Assembly: GCA_032718475.1 (NCBI GenBank) | Contig: JAUCBJ010006610.1 | Coordinates: 62,001 to 126,000 of the forward strand | Direction: 5' to 3' | DNA: 64,000 nt | DNA from: Nemertoderma westbladi | Lineage: Eukaryota > Xenacoelomorpha > Nemertodermatida > Nemertodermatidae | Part shown: positions 20,958 to 32,761 of the stretch, piece by piece | Numbering within the stretch: position 1 is the stretch's first letter | How the letters are laid out: the number at the start of each line of letters is the position of its first letter | Position numbers and translations under genes: made by a program | The notes under the pieces: generated by a model | What the model saw: only the letters and a program-made list of their open reading frames with translations | Told to the model about the DNA's origin: nothing | Databases searched by the model: none

Positions 20958-21627
20958 ATAAAAAGCTAACTGGAAATTAACAACAACACAAACAACAACA
21001 ACAACACCAACAATAACAATAACAACAACGGATGGTGTTGTTTTTACAATTTTTTTTAAATTAACCACTTTTAAGTCGTATGCGGTATTTCTCATCCAAA
21101 TTTATTAATTACAGAAACAATCAATAAAAAGTTACTTAATTCTGCGGTTGTCGGATTAACTTTTGAAACCATAATCTCTTAACCTCACGCGTTTAGCTAA
21201 GAATGGTAGATTTTTGAAATTGACGCTTTTTGAGAAATTGACGTCGAAATTTTATTGTTTACGTATCCTTTGCGCGAGATTATGTTTTTGAAAATTTCCA
21301 TAAACCCTTTGAACTTCATTGTTATTGTAGTTGTTCGACAAACCTTTCCAGTTTACAAAGTCTAACACATGTTACAATAAGATATGTCCCTTCAAACTTT
21401 CCAGTTTAAATCTTTTCATTGGCAATATTTGACACACTGAAAATTTTCATAAAAAAGTCGATTGAATTTACCGAATTCCAATGCCCCCCCTAATTATAAA
21501 ATTTATAAAGAAATAAAGTTGCCGGTAATCTTACAATATGACCTTGTAGCATCACCTTCATTCTGTTAGTGGTTTATTTTTCAACACCATCTACTTACGA
21601 TCATATAACCTCCGATTGTTATTGCAG

Positions 21628-21719
21628 GGCTTGTTGGACTCAGAGGGGAGAAAGGGGATAAATACCCGGATGATAAGTTGGTTACAATAAGGGGCGAAAA
21701 AGGTGACAGAGGATCAACG
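21628..21719 (+). CDS. Collagen-like gene, internal exon c with a Gly-X-Y interruption
   Basis: Acceptor TTGTTATTGCAG. Completing the Gly codon from exon b, it reads GLVGLRGEKGDKYPDDKLVT, then IRGEKGDRGST, before the donor GTTAGC. The stretch between GDK and RGEK lacks glycine at every third position, a triple-helix interruption as known in basement-membrane and transmembrane collagens. The outgoing phase is 0. It lies 866 bp after exon b. Confidence 0.78.
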
Positions 21720-21789
21720 GTTAGCTGTAAATATATTAATATCAATAAAACAGATGAGAATAATTACAAATATTTTTGGGGTTTTTATA

Positions 21790-22150
21790 TAATAACGAAC
21801 CTGTCTTCACACCATAAGGCCGCCAAAGCACAAGATTATGTACAGGCTGGACCTCGCGGGGAAAGCAATGTCCTGCAAAGCGGAGGCGGTCCCGTTAACC
21901 TATCAAGCTCGGGAAAACTAATGAAACACCTCCAATATTGTATAGAGTCTGATTGGATAGGTGTTCATTGTACTTGACGCAATGAACCCGGCGAGGAGTA
22001 CTGGAACTACTGCTTCTCTAAATAATCGGACCTTGAGGTTCGTTCCATTTTATTCTATGGGATTTCCAAATCCCAGGACAAACTATTTAACGCTGCCCAT
22101 GCTTTCCCCTTACCTATCCTAAGTAGCATCATGATCCCAAGTAGCAGAAG
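21790..22150 (-). pseudogene. RTE-like LINE fragment (reverse transcriptase C-terminal part), minus strand
   Basis: The reverse complement matches the LINE halves that flank BEL copy B: GGGGAAAGCATGGGCAGC, then the block CCTGGGATTTGGAAATC. It therefore provides an uninterrupted version of the BEL copy B insertion site, although diverged. It is degenerate, with several stops on its coding strand. Confidence 0.75.
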
Positions 22151-22519
22151 TCGTCCACGTGCGCAAACAAGCCGTCCTTAGAGCTTATGCCCTTACGATC
22201 AGACATTTTTTGAGGGCTGTCGAGGTTCATTGTCATAATTTTTTAGGAGTTTACAAAAATACCAACACTAGAAGCAACCTGGTCCAATGAGCAGAGGAGC
22301 TCTTGGGCTCCTCTGATTCTGACAGTACCCCTAAGACATCTGCACTGTCTAAATCAGTAAGGTACTTTGCTGGATTTCTTCTACTGTACTTCTTGTACCA
22401 GTAGGGAGTGTTACCATCACCCATAACATTTCACTAATTGCACTAATTGCACTAATTGTGCCGCATCTCCCTACCTGAGGGAGTTTTTAAAATACTTCGG
22501 TTGTACAATTACTTTGTTT
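22150..22519. other. Intronic sequence, no gene seen
   Basis: Contains a triplicated ACTAATTGC near 22432-22455. Nothing else is recognised. Confidence 0.4.
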
Positions 22520-25500
22520 GAGACCGCAAACAAGCAACCTGTGCATGTATGTTAATTGAGACTAAAAACAAGCAACATGTGTACATTAATTGAAACCACA
22601 AACAAGCAATTTGTGTACATTAATGGAGACCACAAACAAGCAACATGTGTACATTAATTGAAACCACAAACAAGCAATTTATGTACATTAATTGAGACCA
22701 CAAACACGCAATGTGTAAGACCACACACAAGCAGCGTGTGTACTTTAATTGAGACCACACACAAGCAATGTGTAAGAACACACACAGGCAACGTGTGTAC
22801 TTTAATTGAGACCACACACAAGCAATGTGTAAGAACACACACAAGCAACATGTGTATGGTAATTGAAACCATAAACAAGCAACATGTGTACGGTAATTGA
22901 AACCATAAACAAGCAACATGTGTACGTTAATTGAGACCACACACAAGCAATGTGTAATAACACACACAGGCAACGTGTGTACTTTAATTGAGACCACACA
23001 CAAGCAATGTGTAAGAACACACACAAGCAACATGTGTATGGTAATTGAAACCATAAACAAGCAACATGTGTACGGTAATTGAAACCATAAACAAGCAACA
23101 TGTGTACGTTAATTGAGACCACACACAAGCAATGTGTAATAACACACACAGGCAACGTGTGTACTTTAATTGAGACCACACACAAGCAATGTGTAAGAAC
23201 ACACACAAGCAACATGTGTACGGTAATGGAAACCATAAACAAGCAACATGTGTACGGTAATTGAAACCATAAACAAGCAACATGTGTACGTTAATTGAGA
23301 CCACACACAAGCAATGTGTAAGAACACACACAAGCAACATGTGTACTGTAATTGAAACCATAAACAAGCAACATGTGTACGTTAATTGAGACCACACACA
23401 AGCAATGTGTAATAACACACACAGGCAACGTGTGTACTTTAATTGAGACCACACACAAGCAATGTGTAAGAACACACACAAGCAACATGTGTATGGTAAT
23501 TGAAACCATAAACAAGCAACATGTGTACGGTAATTGAAACCATAAACAAGCAACATGTGTACGTTAATTGAGACCACACACAAGCAATGTGTAAGAACAC
23601 ACACAAGCAACATGTGTATGGTAATTGAAACCATAAACAAGCAACATGTGTACGTTAATTGAGACCACACACAAGCAATGTGTAAGAACACACACAAGCA
23701 ACATGTGTACGGTAATGGAAACCATAAACAAGCAACATGTGTACGGTAATTGAAACCATAAACAAGCAACATGTGTACGTTAATTGAGACCACACACAAG
23801 CAATGTGTAAGAACACACACAAGCAACATGTGTACGGTAATGGAAACCATAAACAAGCAACATGTGTACGGTAATTGAAACCATAAACAAGCAACATGTG
23901 TACGTTAATTGAGACCACACACAAGCAATGTGTAAGAACACACACAAGCAACATGTGTATGGTAATTGAAACCATAAACAAGCAACATGTGTACGTTAAT
24001 TGAGACCACACACAAGCAATGTGTAAGAACACACACAAGCAACATGTGTACGGTAATGGAAACCATAAACAAGCAACATGTGTACGGTAATTGAAACCAT
24101 AAACAAGCAACATGTGTACGTTAATTGAGACCACACACAAGCAATGTGTAAGAACACACACAAGCAACATGTGTACTGTAATTGAAACCATAAACAAGCA
24201 ACATGTGTACGTTAATTGAGACCACAAACAAGCAATGTGTAAGACCACACACAAGCAATTTGTAAGACCACACACAAGCAGCGTGTGTACTTTAATTGAG
24301 ACCACACACAAGCAATGTGTAAGACCACACACAAGCAATGTGTAAGACCACACACAGGCAACGTGTGTACTTTAATTGAGACCACAAACAAGCAATGTGT
24401 AAGACCACACACAAGCAATTTGTAAGACCACACACAAGCAGCGTGTGTACTTTAATTGAGACCACACACAAGCAATGTGTAAGAACACACACAAGCAACA
24501 TGTGTATGGTAATTGAAACCATAAACAAGCAACATGTGTACGGTAATTGAAACCATAAACAAGCAACATGTGTACGTTAATTGAGACCACACACAAGCAA
24601 TGTGTAATAACACACACAGGCAACGTGTGTACTTTAATTGAGACCACACACAAGCAATGTGTAAGAACACACACAAGCAACATGTGTATGGTAATTGAAA
24701 CCATAAACAAGCAACATGTGTACGGTAATTGAAACCATAAACAAGCAACATGTGTACGTTAATTGAGACCACACACAAGCAATGTGTAATAACACACACA
24801 GGCAACGTGTGTACTTTAATTGAGACCACACACAAGCAATGTGTAAGAACACACACAAGCAACATGTGTATGGTAATTGAAACCATAAACAAGCAACATG
24901 TGTACGGTAATTGAAACCATAAACAAGCAACATGTGTACGTTAATTGAGACCACACACAAGCAATGTGTAAGAACACACACAAGCAACATGTGTACGGTA
25001 ATTGAAACCATAAACAAGCAACATGTGTACGGTAATTGAGACCATAAACAAGCAACATGTGTACGTTAATTGAGACCACACACAAGCAATGTGTAAGAAC
25101 ACACACAAGCAACATGTGTACGGTAATGGAAACCATAAACAAGCAACATGTGTACGTTAATTGAGACCACACACAAGCAATGTGTAAGAACACACACAAG
25201 CAACATGTGTACGGTAATTGAAACCATAAACAAGCAACATGTGTACGGTAATTGAGACCATAAACAAGCAACATGTGTACTGTATTTGAGACCACACACA
25301 GGCAATGTGTGTACGTTAATTGAGACCACAAATCAGCAAAAATGTGTTCATTAATTGAGACCAAAAAGAAGCAGCGTGTGTACTTTAATTGAGACGACAC
25401 ACAAGCAATGTGTAACACCACAAACAAGCAACTTGTGTACGGTAATTGAAACCATAAACAAGCAACATGTGTACGTTAATTGAGACAACAAACAAGCAAT

Positions 25501-28332
25501 GTGTGTACGTTAATTGAGACAACAAACAAGCAATGTGTAACACCACAAACAAGCAACTTGTGTACGGTAATTGAAACCATAAACAAGCAACATGTGTACG
25601 TTAATTGAGACAACAAACAAGCAATGTGTAACACCACAAACAAGCAACTTGTGTACGGTAATTGAAACCATAAACAAGCAACATGTGTACGGTAATTGAG
25701 ACCACAAACAAGCAATGTGTAAGAACACAAACAAGCAATGTGTAAGACCACAAACAAGCAACTTGTGTACGGTAATTGAAACCATAAACAAGCAACATGT
25801 GTACGTTAATTGAGACCATAAACAAGCAACATGTGTACGTTAATTGAGACCACACACAAGCAATGTGTAATAACACACACAGGCAACGTGTGTACTTTAA
25901 TTGAGACCACACACAAGCAATGTGTAAGAACACACACAAGCAATGTGTAAGACCACAATCAGGCAACGTGTGTATGGTAATTGAAACCATAAACAAGCAA
26001 CATGTGTACGTTAATTGAGACAACAAACAAGCAATGTGTAACACCACAAACAAGCAACTTGTGTACGGTAATTGAAACCATAAACAAGCAACATGTGTAC
26101 GGTAATTGAGACCACAAACAAGCAACATGTGTACGTTAATTGAGACAACAAACAAGCAATGTGTAACACCACAAACAAGCAACTTGTGTACGGTAATTGA
26201 AACCATAAACAAGCAACATGTGTACGGTAATTGAGACAACAAACAAGCAATGTGTAACACCACAAACAAGCAACTTGTGTACGGTAATTGAAACCATAAA
26301 CAAGCAACATGTGTACGTTAATTGAGACAACAAACAAGCAATGTGTAACACCACAAACAAGCAACTTGTGTACGGTAATTGAAACCATAAACAAGCAACA
26401 TGTGTACGGTAATTGAGACCACAAACAAGCAATGTGTAACACCACAAACAAGCAATGTGTAACACCACAAACAAGCAATGTGTAACACCACAAACAAGCA
26501 ATGTGTAAGACCACAATCAGGCAACGTGTGTATGGTAATTGAAACCATAAACAAGCAACATGTGTACGTTAATTGAGACCACACACAAGCAATGTGTAAG
26601 AACACACACAAGCAGCATGTGTACGGTAATTGAAACCATAAACAAGCAACATGTGTACGGTAATTGAGACCACAAACAAGCAACATGTGTAAGACCACAA
26701 ACAAGCAATGTGTAAGACCACAATCAGGCAACGTGTGTATGGTAATTGAAACCATAAACAAGCAACATGTGTACGTTAATTGAGACCACACACAAGCAAT
26801 GTGTAAGAACACACACAAGCAACATGTGTACGGTAATTGAAACCATAAACAAGCAACATGTGTACGTTAATTGAGACAACAAACAAGCAATGTGTAACAC
26901 CACAAACAAGCAACTTGTGTACGGTAATTGAAACCATAAACAAGCAACATGTGTACGGTAATTGAGACAACAAACAAGCAATGTGTAACACCACAAACAA
27001 GCAACTTGTGTACGGTAATTGAAACCATAAACAAGCAACATGTGTACGGTAATTGAGACAACAAACAAGCAATGTGTAACACCACAAACAAGCAACTTGT
27101 GTACGGTAATTGAAACCATAAACAAGCAACATGTGTACGGTAATTGAGACAACAAACAAGCAATGTGTAACACCACAAACAAGCAACTTGTGTACGGTAA
27201 TTGAAACCATAAACAAGCAACATGTGTACGTTAATTGAGACAACAAACAAGCAATGTGTAACACCACAAACAAGCAACTTGTGTACGGTAATTGAAACCA
27301 TAAACAAGCAACATGTGTACGGTAATTGAGACCACAAACAAGCAATGTGTAACACCACAAACAAGCAATGTGTAACACCACAAACAAGCAATGTGTAACA
27401 CCACAAACAAGCAATGTGTAAGACCACAATCAGGCAACGTGTGTATGGTAATTGAAACCATAAACAAGCAACATGTGTACGTTAATTGAGACAACAAACA
27501 AGCAATGTGTAACACCACAAACAAGCAACATGTGTACGGTAATTGAGACCACAAACAAGCAATGTGTAACACCACAAACAAGCAATGTGTAACACCACAA
27601 ACAAGCAATGTGTAACACCACAAACAAGCAATGTGTAAGACCACAATCAGGCAACGTGTGTATGGTAATTGAAACCATAAACAAGCAACATGTGTACGTT
27701 AATTGAGACAACAAACAAGTAATGTGTAAGACCACAAACATGTATTGTGTGTACGTTAATAGGGACCATAAACAAGCAACATGTGTACGGTAATTGAGAC
27801 AACAAACAAGCAATGTGTAACACCACAAACAAGCAACTTGTGTACGGTAATTGAAACCATAAACAAGCAACATGTGTACGGTAATTGAGACAACAAACAA
27901 GCAATGTGTAACACCACAAACAAGCAACTTGTGTACGGTAATTGAAACCATAAACAAGCAACATGTGTACGTTAATTGAGACAACAAACAAGCAATGTGT
28001 AACACCACAAACAAGCAACTTGTGTACGGTAATTGAAACCATAAACAAGCAACATGTGTACGGTAATTGAGACCACAAACAAGCAATGTGTAACACCACA
28101 AACAAGCAATGTGTAACACCACAAACAAGCAATGTGTAACACCACAAACAAGCAATGTGTAAGACCACAATCAGGCAACGTGTGTATGGTAATTGAAACC
28201 ATAAACAAGCAACATGTGTACGGTAATTGAAACCATAAACAAGCAACATGTGTACGTTAATTGAGACAACAAACAAGTAATGTGTAAGACCACAAACATG
28301 TATTGTGTGTACGTTAATAGGGACCAAAAACA
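22520..28332. repeat. 5.8-kb minisatellite with 23-bp and 34-bp units
   Basis: The array alternates a 34-bp unit (ACCATAAACAAGCAACATG, then TGTACGGTAATTGAA) and a shorter 23-bp unit (ACCACACACAAGCAATGTG, then TAAG). Units combine into higher-order blocks, 91 bp (23+34+34) and 182 bp, clearest at 22700-25300. From about 25400 the short unit becomes ACAAACAAGCAATGTGTAAC and is amplified in tandem runs (for example 26420-26510). Both units share the AAACAAGCAA core. Long minus-strand frames through the array (translating as CLWFQLPYTCC-like repeats) only reflect stop-free units. It lies in the intron between collagen exons c and d. Confidence 0.95.
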
Positions 28333-28789
28333 AGCGTGCTTATGTGTTGTTTTGTGATCCTTACCAATTAGGGCGGCATGGATTATCACCATATAATGTT
28401 TATATTTACTGGAAGGATACAGATGTTTTATGTTGTATATTGACTTCATAAGTTTAATTTATTAGAACAATGACAACTATTTTCTTTAATTGCGGTACTG
28501 ACAGGCTATCTCTTACCATAACCGCAGGTGATGATGTATAGTCCGGATAATTAAGAAGCTCTTGGCTTCTTTCCTGTCTCAATTTTTCCTCAGATTTTTG
28601 TGGACATGAAGAAAAACAAAACTGGCATTTAGCTCCCTGATTGGCTATAGCTACTATATCATGGATAGGCCTTTCCCAAGCAGCCTTTAATCAGTCTAAT
28701 GTAATTCAATGAAGAAGCACCCTTCCCGTGTCTTAGCAACAACACCTGAGGTAATATGTTAGCTTGCTTGATAGGCAGACTGATGGTAG
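28333..28789. other. Intronic sequence, no gene seen
   Basis: Nothing recognised. Confidence 0.4.
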
Positions 28790-29015
28790 GAGTTCATTCA
28801 TTCCCCCCTTATCAAAGCGCCAGCTTTTATTATCATTACCCCAGCAAAGCCAGGTTCCCATTATACCGCTGGGTTGGCGTAGGCACTAATGTCTAAAGTG
28901 TCTTGCCTGGGGACACAACAGTGCGAAAGTTCTACAGCCTGTAGTCGGATTCGAACGTGCGCCACCAAACACTATCGTGTAAGCAGTTCAGGCGCCGTAT
29001 CCACTCGGACACTGA
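28790..29015 (-). mobile_element. tRNA(Ser/Leu)-like SINE, minus strand
   Basis: The reverse complement starts GTGTCCGAGTGGATACGGCG (A-box) and shows CGTTCGAATCCGAC (B-box) after an apparent variable arm, the layout of a class II tRNA head. The body contains a CCCCAGCAAAGCCAGG block also seen degraded near 19890. Confidence 0.65.
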
Positions 29016-29161
29016 TTTATATTACAAGTAATCATATTTGTAATAGTAGCACCGTCTGAAACTGTATTAATTGTATAATATTGTTCAGAAAATATTTTGA
29101 GTGTAACTTGAACGAAGACGTGGACAGTCGCGCTGAAGTTAGAGAGCTTCTTTCGCGGTGC

Positions 29162-29186
29162 GCTGGCGGTGCATAGCACCGCCAGC
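29162..29186. repeat. Perfect hairpin with 11-bp stem
   Basis: GCTGGCGGTGC and GCACCGCCAGC around an ATA loop. Role unknown. Confidence 0.7.
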
Positions 29187-29530
29187 TAGTGAAAAAATAT
29201 AAAATAAAATTTAATTAGCAATATGCCTTCAGTGAATATTATTAACTTACTAAAGGGAAGGCGACCAATCAGTAGGTTGAGTGGATCATTCACTGCCTTG
29301 CATTGAGTTGAGCGATAGTGTGATTGATTTACCTGTGGATCACATTCAAACGCATAGACATCAGGGCTTCTTTGCTCGGTGTAATAAATCTGAAATTAAA
29401 TTTAATTATAATGCGCAACATAACAACTTGCTGTTAATACGAAGGGCGTTCTGAAATCATAACATTTTTCAACATATTTAATATTCAATCCATCATTTTT
29501 AACAAAATCATAATTTATTCATTTATTTAG

Positions 29531-29635
29531 GGTATGAGGGGATACTCCGGAGTTGTAGGGAATAAAGGAGAACCTGGTCGCGATGGTGTCGTGGAGATGG
29601 GAAGATTAAGACGGGCTATTACTTATGTCACCGGC
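29531..29635 (+). CDS. Collagen-like gene, internal exon d
   Basis: Acceptor ATTTATTTAG and donor GTAAGT bound 35 codons with phase 0 at both ends, compatible with exon c. It reads GMRGYSGVVGNKGEPGRDG, then VVEMGRLRRAITYVTG. The Gly-X-Y run stops in the middle of the exon, so it ends a triple-helical block and enters a non-collagenous segment. No later collagen exon was found on the plus strand, so either the gene continues past the window or the next exon is too short to recognise. Confidence 0.78.
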
Positions 29636-30680
29636 GTAAGTTTAAGATTATAAACAATTATATTGACACAATGGAATCATTTTACTAATCTACCAAGGTA
29701 ATTATTGGAAGTGAAACTGAATAATGTTTTAAAGTGTTGAAGAGCACTGAGTCAGTAGCATGTAAATTCGTCATTAAAATACACAATAGTCCATCTCTGA
29801 GATAAGATTACACTATTATGGGAGATTTTATATAGATTTATGTTGATTAATGGAAAGAGTTTTTTTTATTGTACATACAAGAATTAATTTACGATAAATT
29901 ATTAAATTATTATTATTATTTTTATTTATTTAATTATTTACGATTAAATTGCTTATACTAAATAATAATAATATTTATTATATTATGTAAATATATTAAT
30001 AATTAAATTAGAAATATAATTAAATTATCATAATTAATATTAAATTTACGATTAGTTTGAGAACAATAAAAAATTGCTGGAAAATAGAAAACATTTGTTT
30101 CAGCCAACAAATCTTTTTTTTGGGCTCGGGAAAAATTCCCATCTCTGACTAAGTAATAAGGGTTTAAAGTTTGGCAAGTGAAGTCTGGTCGGCATGATTC
30201 TTTTCAGTAATATTATTTTAAAGTAAATAGTTATAGGTTAGCTAGTTAGGATTATTAAATACAAACTACAAAAAATAACACCGACATAATTGGGAAATAG
30301 TAACACCACAATAGATGTTAGTTATAACTAATACGCCATGTCAAAATATGTATAATGGCGTTTTTAAAACCTGTCTATATAAGATGAGGGCGTTCTGCGG
30401 GATATAATGGCGTTTGGTAAACATGTTATCTTAATGCCAAAACTGGCGTTAAGGGTATTGTAGACCAAAAATTCGTCATAAATGGCGCTTGTCTATCATT
30501 TCATACTCAATTGTTCACATATTTATTGTTGGCACATTGTAAACATGCAGCCATAACAACGATAACGCAAAACTGAACCATATACAGTATATGAACCATA
30601 TAACCATACATTACGCTGGGCGTACTGAAACCATTTTACATATACCCTGGCGATATGTACGTACAGTATACTTTTAATGG
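29636..30680. other. AT-rich intronic sequence, no gene seen
   Basis: Very AT-rich at 29880-30060. Nothing recognised. Confidence 0.45.
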
Positions 30681-30689
30681 TTATATTGA

Positions 30690-31210
30690 AAAATATCGAG
30701 ACATGAAAAATATCGAGAGTAAAAATAACGCGAGTAAAAATATCGAGTGTTGAAAAATATCGATAATATCGAGAGTTCAAAAAATATCGAGAGTAAAAAT
30801 ATCGAGAGTAAAAATATCGAGAGTAAAAATATCGAGAGTAAAAATATCGAGAGTAAAAATATCGAGAGTAAAAATATCGAGAGTAAAAATATCGAGTGTT
30901 GAAAAATATCGAGAGTAAAAATATCGAGTGTTGAAAAATATCGAGAGTAAAAATATCGAGAGTAAAAATATCGAGTGTTGAAAATTATCGAGAGTAAAAA
31001 TATTGAGAGTAAAAATATCGAGAGTAAAAATATCGAGTGTTGAAAAATATCGAGAGTAAAAATATCGAGTGTTGAAAAATATCGAGAGTAAAAATATTGA
31101 GTGTTGAAAAATATCGAGAGTAAAAATATCGAGTGTTGAAAAATATCGAGAGTAAAAATATCGAGAGTAAAAATATCGAGAGTAAAAATATCGAGAGTAA
31201 AAATATCGAT
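30690..31210. repeat. 15-bp minisatellite (AGTAAAAATATCGAG)
   Basis: About 34 units of AGTAAAAATATCGAG, with a 17-bp variant TGTTGAAAAATATCGAG interspersed. It runs directly into the LINE fragment at 31209. Frames through it on both strands are artefacts. Confidence 0.95.
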
Positions 31211-31481
31211 GACTTAGGAGTACTCTCAGAATCACCAGAGGGAGCCCAACGGCTCCTCAGCTCATTAGAACATGCTGCTTCTAGTGTTGGTCTTTATATT
31301 AACTCCAGAAAGACCAAAATTTTGACAGTTAACTTTGAAAGTCCTCAGAAAGTCTCTGATCGGATGAGCATAAGCTCAAAAGATGGTATGCTTGAGCATG
31401 TGGATGACTTCTGTTACCTGGGATCATGGTTCCGGAAGTCAGGTGAGGACCTTCGAATACGTAAGGGAAAGGCATGGGCAG
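31209..31481 (+). pseudogene. RTE-like LINE, left half (reverse transcriptase)
   Basis: The frame encodes DDLGVLSESPEGAQRLLSSL, then GLYINSRKTKIL and FCYLGSWF, blocks following the catalytic ADD box of a LINE reverse transcriptase. It is cut at 31481 by BEL copy B and resumes in the same orientation at 50404. The left edge abuts the minisatellite, so the RT upstream of the ADD box is missing. Confidence 0.85.
31477..31481 (+). repeat. Target duplication GGCAG, left
   Basis: Matches GGCAG at 50404-50408. The empty-site LINE copies read GGGCAGC at this point. Confidence 0.9.
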
Positions 31482-32683
31482 TGTACGCGCTTTTGAAGAC
31501 CTTTAGCAGTTTAACCTGCCAAAATTTATATGTCTTTTGGTTTATAAATAGACTTTAGTAAATGACAAGTATTTAATACCAATAAACACAACATTAGCCG
31601 AAGCCAGCCTAGTGCGCGTCCATTCACCCGCTGGATATACCCGGGAGACTGGATTCGGATGGGGCTTAGATTTTATTATTGCAGTGTAAGCTTACTGTAT
31701 TATTCGATTGATCGTTAATAAATAATTTCTGACGAGTATTATTCACTTTCGGGAAATATTAACAGTTCCTTTAGGACGTGGCGCTCTATCTAGGTAAACA
31801 GAGATATGACTTATACTAAACACAACTGTAAGACTGTAAGGCTTATGACTCACGTATGAGGCGCATTCTTTAGGAAATGCTTAGTTATCAGCCACAATCA
31901 TGCACACTACCGGTACCACACAATACTGCACACTAATCTGCCGACCGTCAATGAATTTTATCATACATAAAGAGAACAGCAATTGACTCATGTAGTGCCT
32001 ATCAAATAGCATTAAATTCACTACAAACCACGATAATATAAGTCGCAATCGCTATATGTAACCTGTCTCTCTAACCTGTAGTGTATCAAGAAAATTGGGA
32101 AATTTGGGTTATTTATCGATGTTCTCCAAATAATAATATTCAACCAACTGATACAAATAATGACAACAGTAAAAAGCATTAAGACGGTAGGTTAAGATTA
32201 TAACAATATAAGATTGTACCGCTGCGCTACTGCGCTGATAAGACTGATAACAGTTATACGCTCTATAATCTAAGCCTACTAATGTTTCTTTTAAAGTCTG
32301 AAACAAATTGACTCCAGAGCCGGTGTTCTTGGCCTAGATAGAAACAACAAAACTATAACACAGAAAACTATAAGACTGAACACTCCTAGCACGATCTGTA
32401 GAATATCTCCACATCGACAGTAAAAATCGCTCTGATTGGCTGTTAAGCTGAAACAAAGAACCATGTGTCCAACGGCCATTTCCATGCCAGCAACCAGCTG
32501 TTAGATGTCGTAATCTGAATCATCAAGGCTACACTGTGCTAGAGGATTTGACGCATTGCGGGTTTTGTATCTTGCCATGTCCTCCAAAGCACACATAGAG
32601 AAAAACAACTTTTATGTCCATTAAAACACCCACACGGTATTTTGCGGGCAAGGGGACTGATTATATCCGCAAAAGCTTTTACA
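31482..32683 (-). repeat. 3' LTR of BEL copy B
   Basis: 1202 bp, TGTACGCGC to AGCTTTTACA on the plus strand; aligns end to end with 49215-50403. Confidence 0.95.
32291..32485 (-). CDS. Small LTR-encoded membrane-protein-like ORF (3' LTR copy)
   Basis: 64 codons starting MEMAVGHMVLCFSL, with one strong membrane segment (ILQIVLGVFSLIVFCVIVLL) followed by SRPR. It is the same as the ORF in the other LTR apart from Met3, which is Thr there. It is not clearly preserved in copy A, so it may be accidental. Confidence 0.3.
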   Translation of the reverse strand: MEMAVGHMVLCFSLTANQSDFYCRCGDILQIVLGVFSLIVFCVIVLLFLSRPRTPALESICFRL

Positions 32684-32692
32684 CCGCTCCCA
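32684..32692 (-). promoter_or_regulatory. Putative polypurine tract of BEL copy B
   Basis: On the minus strand TGGGAGCGG directly precedes the TGTAAAAGC start of the 3' LTR, where plus-strand DNA synthesis would be primed. Confidence 0.6.
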
Positions 32693-32761
32693 GAAAATGG
32701 GATTCAAGTCTATAAATATACAAAAATCACAGTTTCTAATATACGTAAATACTCTAAACAG

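Noticed and set aside
22520-28332. CRISPR-like appearance of regularly spaced repeats
   Set aside because: Units are contiguous tandem repeats without unique spacers, in an animal intron.
22620-28449. Many long overlapping minus-strand frames (up to 290 codons) in the minisatellite
   Set aside because: They come from stop-free 23/34-bp units and are open in several frames at once; no gene signal beyond the repeat.
30777-31558. Frames of 152 and 141 codons across the 15-bp array
   Set aside because: Simple-repeat translation; only the LINE-derived end of the plus-strand frame is meaningful.
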